Below, one piece after another: positions 1 to 8,157 of a stretch of DNA of 35,237 nt; the stretch's first letter is position 1, and every line of letters starts with the position of its first letter. The stretch is from Allomyces macrogynus ATCC 38327 (Eukaryota; Blastocladiomycota; Blastocladiomycetes; Blastocladiales; Blastocladiaceae): NCBI GenBank assembly GCA_000151295.1, contig GG745375.1:12414-47650 (forward strand). Direction: 5' to 3'. The notes beneath the pieces were generated by a model, which saw only the letters and a program-made list of their open reading frames with translations, did not search any database and had not been told where the DNA came from. A program made the translations under genes and the position numbers.

Positions 1-173
1 AAACAAAGATCGATCGGGGTAAGGCATAGATATAAAAGAGAAGGATGCCCGCTGGAAAAAGACAAGTCAAGAAGCCAAGTAGAAGGCGAGTCCCAACGTA
101 CATACAGCCTTGGCGAAAAAATTTGAGAAACATCAAAAAAAATTCAATTGTGTTCAAAAAAAAATGTTGAAGT
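1..173. other. AT-rich left edge, no gene
   Basis: Purine-rich sequence with several A runs (around 116-122, 136-143 and 156-164). An open frame starting at 110 exists only because the repeats to its right lack stops in that frame; its translation is repeat-derived (recurrent SYNMSH/SYIMSH-like words), so I do not call it a gene. No continuation of the flippase gene that breaks off near 411 is seen here. Confidence 0.5.
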
Positions 174-402
174 CCACCATACGGGGTATTATGACAAGTT
201 ATAATATGTCCCACATACGGAGTATTATGATAAGCTATATTATGTCCCACCATACGGGGTATTATGACAAGTTATATTATGTCCCACATACGGGGTATTT
301 GTCCTATACCGTAGGTTGGGACATTGTCCTACATACGGAGTATGACACTTCATGTGGCATACGGAGTATGGGGACAGTGTCCTATACCGTAGGTATAGGA
401 CA
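174..402. repeat. AT-rich tandem array of short palindromes ending in a hairpin
   Basis: Six copies of CATACGGRGTAT, a 5-3-5 near-palindrome, lie at 178-189, 214-225, 251-262, 287-298, 332-343 and 358-369. The first four are about 36-37 bp apart and share the spacer theme TATGACAAGTTATATTATGTCCCA. The array ends in a perfect inverted repeat with 11-bp arms, TGTCCTATACC (378-388) and GGTATAGGACA (392-402), around a GTA loop. A partial copy of the hairpin word lies near 301-316. The block is far more A+T-rich than its surroundings. It could be a small non-autonomous element, a satellite or a protein-binding array; the sequence alone does not decide. Confidence 0.75.
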
Positions 403-410
403 ATGCCTTT

Positions 411-1320
411 CTTGACCACGGATATCGGCTGGTGGTTGGCGACAAGGTCGGCCTTGTACCTGGACTAAAGCCGCGCGTGAGGCACCGATGGCACGTCAAC
501 AAGTCGAACACCGTGCAGCCCAGCGTACATAATCTTCTAATGCGTCCTTGATGGCCGTGACCGTCAGGACAAACACGAGCGGAGCAATCTCCGACAACGG
601 CGAGATCGTGGAGCTGCCGACGAGCGAGAAAATGGCGGCGAGCAGAAAGTAGAGGTTCGACACGCGCCGGAACTACAAGTTCTTGAAGCATCACTCCATG
701 AGCACACTCGATTCTCCTCTCTTCGCCAAAACTTGTCATCAATCCGTCCGTACCTGGCCAAACAAGTTGAGCGGCAGAAACGTCCACACCGTGTACTTGG
801 TCGTCCGAATGTAATTAGCCGGTGGCGGCGCGCGCAATTGGCGCACCCAATCGAAGACCGGGTGCGATGGAGGCGGTGCAGCGGGCGCGTCGGGCGGCGG
901 GTCCGGCATATTGAACACGACCGTGCACACGGCCTTGCTGGGCCCCACGGGAAATGGACGCGGCAGCGACGCGTAGGTCTCGCCACCGCCGACGCGGGAG
1001 GTTGTTACGGGCCGGCTCGACGTGTGCGTGGCGGATGGTGCGCGGCCCGTAGTTGCGGCGCTTCGGCCGCCGGTGCTGGCGCGGCCGAGTGTGGAGGTTC
1101 CCGCGGCAGGGCCCCACGCAGTCGTGATCGTTGGCGGGAGGCCATTGTCGGTGACGGCGACGTGGACGGGTGGGCTCGCTGGATCATGTGCATCGGAACC
1201 CGTAGGAGGCGGTGGAAGTGCCGCGTCGTGGTCCAGGTCCAGCGGGAGAGTCATGATCGGGTCACCCGGGGTCGGCAATGGGGAGCGTGGAATAGGCGGC
1301 AGCTTGCTGTGGAACGACAT
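411..1320 (-). pseudogene. P4-type ATPase (phospholipid flippase), 5' part only
   Basis: P4-ATPases move aminophospholipids from the outer to the inner leaflet of Golgi, endosome or plasma membranes. ATG at 1320. Exon 1 (1320-754) encodes a Pro/Ser-rich N terminus ending in the family signature NYIRTTKYTVWTFLPLNLFGQ-like motif. Exon 2 (672-529) encodes FRRVSNLYFLLAAIF (TM1) and IAPLVFVLTVTAIKDALEDY (TM2). Exon 3 starts at 464 with SRYKAD and runs to VVKKG near 411. Introns are 753-673 and 528-465, with GTACGG and GTACGC donors. All joins keep frame. Beyond 411 the frame enters the palindromic array and conservation stops; the P, N and A domains and the remaining TM segments are absent from the window. 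It is either a gene split by an inserted element, whose rest lies left of the window, or a truncated pseudogene. Family call is firm; status is inferred. Confidence 0.8.
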
Positions 1321-3726
1321 GGCGACAGGCCACAGGACGGCCAGTGCTCGAAGAAGCGCTGTTTGGCGGTTGAAGGTGGTTGGTCGCGAGCTGGCACGTC
1401 AACGAGCCAATTTCGAGTGACCCGGTGGCAGTTGAATCATGTCAAATAAAGTGGATGTTGGCCAGAGAAAGGGCCACGACGAGAGAGACGAGAAAAGGCG
1501 GGCGCGAGTGGGTCTGGGCGCAAGTGCGAGAGCAACGAGAAGCAATTCAACTAGGTTTGACGGCTGAGTTGTCGGGCGATGGCGAGCTGGCGGTCAATTG
1601 GTGGAGCAAGGGCCCAAATGGCAACCCCGAGCGCGAGCACGAGATCAAGTCGCCAAGCACGACGAGAGAGTTGACCCGCGTAAGGAACGCAATGCAGCCA
1701 CTGAACGGGGCACCGAGAAGGTGAAAATTGAAATGGAGAATGGTCGCGGACGACAGCACAGGAGACGCGACGGGATATCACACAAAAAATTAGGGGTTGC
1801 CTCGCACCTGTCTTACGGCCGCGTGATGCACGAAGGCGTGCCCGGCGAAACGTCGATCGGTCTGCCGCCGGCGATCCTGGTCCCGACGCTCTTGTCCAAG
1901 GCTGATTGTAAGGCCTATAAGTCGCAGCCCCTGATAATAGTGACTGAGATCAAGGCCCAGCCGTGCCTTCGCCCGCTTAGTACTGTTCCTGCGCAAACGG
2001 ACGCAGGAAAGGATGCGTCCGACACTCTGGGCCGATTCGCGCACACGGGAGCAGACAAAGCGGCCGATAAAGTGCGCGTGGGCGACTGGACTTTGTGGGA
2101 GATGCGTTGGCACCAGCCGACAAAGCCGACCAAAAGCAGACGTGATGAGACCATGCTGCCCGTGGCCAAAGACATAAAGGAGTGCCCGCTCGCCGCCATC
2201 ACCACGGTGGACAAGGTCGAATAGCAAGGCCGTGTGACTCATGTATGATGCCGTCCAGTCGACTGCAATCGCGTCGTCGTTACGTGTAACGCACGGTCGC
2301 ACAAACAGGCAGTGTTCCAGCACGCAACGCCAACGACCACGGCACAATTGCAGCCCTGCTGGCGACGGAGGCAAGAACAGTGAGGCGCCCGGACCCACGC
2401 CTGCACCCGAACCCGCCTATGTGCCGAATGGGGATGCCCAGGCCACCCGCAGCCGAATTGGCCACCAGCAATGCCGTTCTAAACGGACGGAGCCGAAACG
2501 CAATGGAGACCAGTTTCTTGAAAAATCTCCGGCTTGCTGTTGCACCCACCACTCGCACACGACAGCCGAGGAGATGATGGAAAGGCAAGCCCGAGAGCCA
2601 TCAAGATTGAGCGCGATATTCGCAGGTTCCACGGCAAAGATAAGTATCATCGCGGTAAGGCACTGAGACCCAGGCCGCCAAATCATCGCTTGCTAGAGTC
2701 CGCCAGTCAATCGCCATTGCGGCCATACATTAATTTCTCCCTCCGCGATGCCCATTTCAATGCGTCATGAGGTCTCTCGCGCGAGAGCTGACCGCTGATG
2801 CTTTGTGGAAGTCCTGTCCCAATCACAGGCGCGTGGAACCCGGTGCTCCCGAGAAAGCATAGCGACGAGATGGACGGACACTAGAACTCAATGCGCGCTC
2901 ATGGCATTGGAGCTGCCAAATCACGGTTTTCGGCCACCAAGGACAGAAAGGCGGTACCTGCCAGCAGCAACAGCACTTTCAATGAGTTCGGTCGGCAAAA
3001 GGAACAAACAGGTGAATTGAATCGTCGGGAGAATCAATCCTATGATAAAAATGGGCGTAGGGCGGGGATCGGGCCAGGACTTCCCCACTCTCATGTCGCT
3101 CTCTGCTGTGATGCTCATGATGCACACGGTCCACATCCTCCCAACAACCACACGAAAGAGACCAAGCCGCAACCAGTGGCTGAGTGGGGGGGGGGGGTCC
3201 TTCATCAACGGGTGGGGCAAGCTAGGCTTGTATGCTGATGACGCATGATTCCCGCACCACCCAACCAAGTATGAGGGGTCGAAAATGCATAAATGCGCCT
3301 TGCCCAACCCCCAAACTGGCCATTACGGAAGAAACTGTGACTAATTTGGAACAAGCACGGAGAGCACGGAGTGGGGAGTGAGGAGTGAGGAGTTATTACT
3401 TGCTCCTAGGAAGGAGGCCAGCATGTTCGAGGCGTGTCAGAAATGAGTCGCTGACGAGCAATGAAAAAGGTCCATGTCACCAACCGATTGGTCGAACAGT
3501 ATCGAACGTATACGCCACTCCGGCAGACTGTTGACACACGACGACAACAACGACGAGCTCATCACCAACGACAGGGCTCAGCGGTAACTTATTCGCGATA
3601 CCCCCGGATCTTTGGCATGTTGGTGCCGTGTGCACAACACCGCCCTACCTCCGCAGCTTGCGTGCGAGATTGACGCGATACATCTGCTGGTGCTCAAGCG
3701 ATTTCTGTGAAGGCCACGTGCTGTTC
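1321..3726. other. No recognisable gene; degraded-looking DNA
   Basis: No open frame here shows a family I recognise, and frames are short and interrupted. The minus strand carries short hydrophobic stretches, for example around 3060-2960 (FIIGLILPTIQFTCLFLLP) and around 2190-2120 (SSRLLLVGFVGWCQ), which might be scraps of a membrane-protein gene, but I cannot link them. A G12 run lies at 3186-3197. The composition is less biased than in the real genes, as in the relics elsewhere in the window. Confidence 0.4.
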
Positions 3727-4212
3727 CGCTCAATCCTCACATCGGCTGATGCAACTGCGGGCCTCCTTAGTCCTTCCCTCGCCCACTTGCACACTCCTTT
3801 GGTCCCCATGATCCCGCGGCCCGCCCGCTGACACACTACTCCATTTCTTGAGAGTCCTGTTGCGCCTGGTAATGGCCTCAACCCATCGAGTGTCATCGCG
3901 CTGCTGCTCCACCTGCTGACTCCATTGCGTTGGGCGACAATTGCAACATTTTGATTAGCGGCTCTACGGGTTCCGCTGCAGAGCTCGGCCTGTTTGCGCG
4001 CGTCGTCGACATGGCCGACGCAAAAGCTTTGCGGGTTGTCGGGACCGCCTGGGTCCATGTTTTGAATTGGACTGGGCAGCTGCTGTCGTTTGAGTCAGGC
4101 GAGCCGCATTACCAGGCCGCGGCCGCGCGTGGCCACGGGCCGATTATGATGCGGCTCGCATCTTCAAAGCAGTGTGGGAGGCAAGCCATCTCAAATGGAC
4201 GAGAATAAAAGA
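3727..4212 (+). pseudogene. Decayed copy of the Sel1-repeat gene (relic 1)
   Basis: This stretch matches the middle of the intact Sel1-repeat gene at 25582-28164 in scattered frames. ILTSADATAGLL (about 3735-3770) matches ILTSADAAAGLL of the intact gene, and HYQAAAARGH (about 4109-4138) matches YYQAAAARGH. The last similar stretch (about 4180-4210) corresponds to the AIKMDKNE region. Between these the frame shifts, the CxCGNC segment seems to be missing, and the similarity ends abruptly before the Derlin 3' end. The remnant covers roughly residues 245-490 of the parent. It has no start and no C-terminal Sel1 units, so it cannot make a working protein. Confidence 0.8.
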
Positions 4213-4347
4213 CGCGTGCACTGGTGGCGCCCAGAGTGCTGGCTCAAATCGGTCGGTTGTCTCGCTGGTAGAGAGGGGCAGAGAGACGATGGGAGAAAAG
4301 GCTTTAAAAGTGGCTCATTGTGTCGAAATGCTGCCAAGCGACCCTCG

Positions 4348-5227
4348 TCACCCGTCGCCGAGCCGCTGGCCGGACCCCCACCGATGGCGCAACCCGCTGC
4401 CCGCTGCCTGCTGCACGTCCGGCCGACCAAACGGCGCACGCGGCGCATGCACGGCGTACCCACCCGTCGCACTGGCCGTAAACCCGGCGCCCGCCGGAAA
4501 CATGCGGTAGAAAAAGCCTGGCGTCGAGATCAGTCGTCGGCCACTGTGTGCGGCCGGGTAGAGCTCGTCGAGGTAGTAGAAGGCGTGGCCAATGACAATG
4601 CCGCACAGCTTGACGAGCGGGAACGTGCCGGTCATGAGCAAGTCCCACCCAGCGAGCACCCACGGCAGGTACTGCGCCGTGAAGGTCATGCCAAACATGA
4701 ACTGCACAGGCTGCGCGCCATTGGCCTGCGCCCACAGGTAGAGCAGCGCCATCATGAGCGGTTCGCTGAGCACGACGAATTCGAAAAACCAGCCGGCGAC
4801 CTATGGTTGCCGACAGATTCAGAGTCAGAGATCAGCCAATTTGGTGCAAAACGACGGCGACGCGACGACAACAACGTACCAGCGAGCACACCATGACGAA
4901 CGCGACGAGGAACGCATAGTCAGCCGTGCGGCCATTGTACCGGCCGCGCTCGAGGCTGAGCGAGTGCTGGTAGAGGAAATACAGATTCATCGCCCAGTTG
5001 AACCCGAGCTTGCCAACGAAAAAGCACGATAGCAGCCGCCACACTTGGTACCTTTTCAGGATGAGCGGCCATACGAGCAACAGGTGATACGGGTCGACGA
5101 GCGCGAAATTGGCGGCCAGCGACACGGCCACGGTGCTCACAAACAGGGCGCGCGTGAGCGGCGGCAGACCCCAAATGAAATTGGTGACGGGGTTGCCGGC
5201 GCGCGGCGGCGCGTTGACGGCGCTCAT
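4348..5227 (-). CDS. DER1: Derlin (Der1-like ERAD rhomboid pseudoprotease)
   Basis: Derlins are ER multi-pass proteins that help move misfolded proteins to the cytosol for ERAD. Exon 1 (5227-4880, 116 codons) starts at an ATG and has NPVTNFIWGLPPLTRAL, the LVDPYHLLLVWPLI segment, and QVWRLLSCFFVGKLGFNW, which match the Der1 fold. Intron 4879-4801 (79 bp, donor GTACGT, acceptor CATAG) is phase 0. Exon 2 (4800-4348) contains the later membrane segments (for example WVLAGWDLLMTG and GIVIGHAFYYLDELYP). The protein is 266 residues, normal for Derlins. It ends in RHRWGSGQRLGDG, a good match to the SHP box by which Derlins bind Cdc48/p97, so the C terminus looks complete. UPRE-like repeats lie 160-220 bp upstream. 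The family is certain; which Derlin paralog is not. Confidence 0.92.
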
Positions 5228-5384
5228 GGTGCTGGAGATCGAGTTGGAGGAACTGGTGCGGATGCTTGGTGGCGGGATCGGGCGAGGTGAGGGCGGGAAG
5301 CGCCGCTGCGAGCGTCGTCAAGAGCGGAGCTAAACGCGCCTGGCCTGGCACATGGCGACCGAAAGAGCGGCAACCACGCGACTG

Positions 5385-5447
5385 TGACGTGGCATGTCAC
5401 ACATGACTTCGACGTGGCTTGTCACACATGACTTCGACGTGGGATGA
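5385..5447. promoter_or_regulatory. Tandem UPRE-like (GACGTGG) repeat upstream of Derlin
   Basis: A 25-bp unit is present twice (5386-5410 and 5411-5435), followed by a 12-base third start (5436-5447). Each begins with GACGTGG; the first is preceded by T, giving TGACGTGG, the exact core of the metazoan unfolded-protein-response element bound by XBP1/ATF6. Read on the Derlin strand the repeats give CCACGTC. They lie about 160-220 bp before the Derlin ATG. Regulation by a Hac1/XBP1-type bZIP factor is inference, since the core also resembles CRE and G-box sites. Confidence 0.5.
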
Positions 5448-6148
5448 GGACCCTCTGTGCAGGCGTAAATGTACGATACTTGACCGATGGGCGAAGAGCC
5501 TCTGGACCGTGTTTGGGAGGAAACAGCCGCGCGCACGTGGGGCGCGCGGTCTTTTGTACAGCGTCGATTATATCGGTTTGATTCTGGTTCCTTCATGTTC
5601 CCGTCGCGGGCCCCACCCGTGTCGGTGTTCGTCTCAGTCAGACCATGCTGGCCGTCTCAGACAGGACAAGTGAACCCATTTCCGCATTTCCACACACGAA
5701 CACATCACCGGCCAACAGCGCGAGGTCTATTAGAAGCATCCGGGGCGGGCGAGGTCGAAGAGTGAGTGCGCACAAGGGGAGGGCCCGTGCGGGAGCGAGC
5801 GAGCGCAGCGGCAGCACCATTGCATCGAGAAAAACAGATGAACAGAAAGAAAAAAAGATAGAGAGCAAATTTGTACAAATGTCGAAGCGGAAAAGCACAA
5901 CACAACGGACGGACGGACGTAGGGTCGGTGGGGTAAACGGCGCGAACCACCATCCCCCCGGTGCATCCAAACAAAAAAAAAAAAGAAGAAAGAGAGTGAC
6001 TTTGAGGAGCGAACGGGCGAGCGGGCAAGCGGGGAATGCAAGAACAACGGATCACACAGTGTACGGAGAGAGAGATAGGAACGTGAAGAGGGTGCAAAAC
6101 CGAATTTAGGTCGACGAGAAGTAGGTACGAGCACGTGCACACGTCCGT
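5448..6148. other. Intergenic, no gene seen
   Basis: This lies between the Derlin promoter and the 3' end of the SH3 gene. It has a purine-rich tract (about 5815-5880) and an A12 run with purine-rich flanks near 5972-6000 on the + strand. Open frames on both strands here are low-complexity and I see no conserved motif. Confidence 0.5.
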
Positions 6149-7738
6149 TTACCCAAGTGGCGAGTGCTCGACGGGTGCCAGGCCGCGGTGCGTCGCCGTC
6201 AAGACCATCGACGAGTGGCGCTGCGAGAACCGGTCGAGCGACAAGTACGACGCGGCATCACTGTCCGTATGCGCGAGCCCCGGAATTCGCACAGGCCGTA
6301 CGACCGGGTTCTCGGCGGGGGTGGGGACCGGCTCGTATGGCATGGCCACGGCGGTTGCGGGACCGACATCGCCCGAATCAACCAGACACGGCAGCGGGAA
6401 AACACCTTCGGGCGCGCCGCGGCGGTGCGGCAAGTGTGCGAGCGACCCGAGCGCCCACCCGTCGTCATACAGCTCCAGCACCACGACCGTATCGTGCGGG
6501 AACAGTGCCAGTTCATCGTCGAGCGTCGGGACGTAGCCCTGCTGCACGGGGTACGCGCGGCGCGGGTCGGCGACAATTTCGGTGACGGACCGTGGCGGCG
6601 GGTTCACGACGGTCGGCATCGGTGCCGGGACTGGTGGTGGCGCGACAACAGCGGCCAGCGGCGCTGCTGATGCACCGGATTGCATCGTCACGGGCCCGAC
6701 CGACTTGGCGGGCATCGCCGCGACTCCGACACCAACAGGCGCGGTCGTCGACCCGTGCGGGTCGTATTCGGGCGGCTTGCCGTCATAGGGGGACATGGAC
6801 AAATCACGGTCCTTGGACGAGCTCGTGGCCGCATCGGATGCGGCGCGGCGGCGCTGGCGCACGTAGAGGACCGCAAGGACCGCGCAAATCAGGGCAAGGC
6901 CGCCGAGACTTGCCCAGAGTGCAATGGACGTAGCCGACGGCGCCGTCTCGGCAGCGCCATTGGTCGTGGACGTGGTCGTTGTCGACGACGACGCAGCCTG
7001 ACCCGTATCCGCGGACCGCGCGCCATGGCCCGCATCGTTCGTGCTCGTCGCCTTGGCGCTGGTCCCAGTCGACGTTGCGCCCGTCGACGTTGGCGATGGT
7101 CCAGCGACTGGTGTTCCGCCAAGCTGGTACATAGACAATCCGGTGCCCGTCGACGATCTGCATTGCGCGTCCGGCAACTTCGTGTAGGCCTCGTCGAGCG
7201 CGGGCGCGCAGAGACAGGTTCCAATGACGGGATTGATGCCAAAGAAATTGAAGGTGACGGAGCCGGCGGCCGTGTTGGTGGCGCGCAACAAGGCCTGCTG
7301 CGAAATGCACGTGTCGCGGCACCCGTTGGCGTCCATGCCCGGACCGGACCCGCTCGCAACCGCAAAGTCGGTCGCGAGCGCGGCCCTTGGCAGGCACCCG
7401 AGCGCTGTCGGGGTCACGGCCGACATGGTGGTAGTAGGGACGGCGCGGGCAGTCGAGGAAAGTTGAGAGATGGGGGTGCCGGCGCGGCGCGGCAGGCGGC
7501 AGGAGCGCGCGCGGGGGGCGAGCTGGTCGCGGTGCAGTAAGTCGCGCGGGGAATGGACAAACGCGCGCGACGAGGTTGCGGGTGGTTGTGGTGGTGCTTG
7601 TTGTTGGGTGCGTGCGCGTGCAGGCAGGATTGCCAGTGGTGTGGTTGGTTGGGCCGAAAGCAGTGAAAGCAAGTTGACCGGCTGAGCGGTGGCGACGGCG
7701 CGAGGCGCGGCGCGCGAAGACTGGTGCCAAAACACCAT
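6149..7738 (-). CDS. Single-pass membrane protein with cytoplasmic SH3 domain
   Basis: The firm part begins at the ATG at 7426 (425 residues). It has an N-terminal Cys-rich region (Cys 11, 36, 40, 71, 73, 89) that loosely resembles a WSC domain, a Ser/Thr-rich stalk (about 110-165), one transmembrane helix (about 167-189) followed by RQRRR, a PPEY motif (219-222) and an SH3 domain (about 291-347: DDELALFPHDTVVVLELYDDGW, then GVFPLPCL). The layout, a mucin-like ectodomain, TM and SH3, is that of surface sensors such as yeast Fus1, which also has TM plus SH3. The frame stays open upstream to an ATG at 7738 (529 residues). That extension is low-complexity with a weak hydrophobic stretch (NLLSLLSAQ) and might be 5' UTR, or hide an intron before a signal peptide. 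Start and ligand are unknown. Confidence 0.7.
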   Translation of the reverse strand: MVFWHQSSRAAPRAVATAQPVNLLSLLSAQPTTPLAILPARARTQQQAPPQPPATSSRAFVHSPRDLLHRDQLAPRARSCRLPRRAGTPISQLSSTARAVPTTTMSAVTPTALGCLPRAALATDFAVASGSGPGMDANGCRDTCISQQALLRATNTAAGSVTFNFFGINPVIGTCLCAPALDEAYTKLPDAQCRSSTGTGLSMYQLGGTPVAGPSPTSTGATSTGTSAKATSTNDAGHGARSADTGQAASSSTTTTSTTNGAAETAPSATSIALWASLGGLALICAVLAVLYVRQRRRAASDAATSSSKDRDLSMSPYDGKPPEYDPHGSTTAPVGVGVAAMPAKSVGPVTMQSGASAAPLAAVVAPPPVPAPMPTVVNPPPRSVTEIVADPRRAYPVQQGYVPTLDDELALFPHDTVVVLELYDDGWALGSLAHLPHRRGAPEGVFPLPCLVDSGDVGPATAVAMPYEPVPTPAENPVVRPVRIPGLAHTDSDAASYLSLDRFSQRHSSMVLTATHRGLAPVEHSPLG

Positions 7739-8157
7739 TTTGCCTGGGCCAGAGCTCCTCTCCTCGAGACCAAGCCCAGCCCACTCCACCACCGCGAACA
7801 ATGGGAAGACCAGCCAAGACCACTCGACAGACAACGTTTCGATCGCCCGTCCGCACCGAGACCGCGTTCACATCGTGTTGGTTGCTGTTTGGCATCCGAC
7901 GCCCGCGTCGCCAACGGCATGGTCGCAACCATCCAATCTCATACATTCTCGCACCTACTCCTCCATAAATCACGTCGCCGCGCTGCCATCACCATACTCC
8001 ACCTCGTCCTCCACCTCATCCACCGGTCCCCCCGCCGCGTCGGCGGCCCTCGGCGCCGGCGCCATCCCAATCCCGCGGCACGCGTACGGTGCCACTCGGC
8101 TGTGCACTTGCCCTCATCATACAAGCGCTTGAGTTCGGCCGCATCGAACGCGTCGTA
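7739..8157. other. Intergenic, no gene seen
   Basis: About 420 bases lie between the SH3 gene (5' side) and the stop of the CNBD gene, both on the minus strand. I see no conserved reading frame, repeat or RNA gene. It should hold the SH3-gene promoter and the CNBD-gene 3' UTR. Confidence 0.5.

Noticed and set aside
174..369. CRISPR-like regularly spaced repeats
   Set aside because: The surrounding genes are eukaryotic, spacers are not unique and the repeats are imperfect; this is a tandem AT-rich array.
110..415. 101-residue open frame at the left edge as a gene
   Set aside because: It is a translation of the palindromic tandem repeats and has no conserved motif.
4174..4896. 240-residue plus-strand frame opposite Derlin exon 2
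   Set aside because: Antisense shadow; the minus strand encodes conserved Derlin membrane segments and the SHP box.
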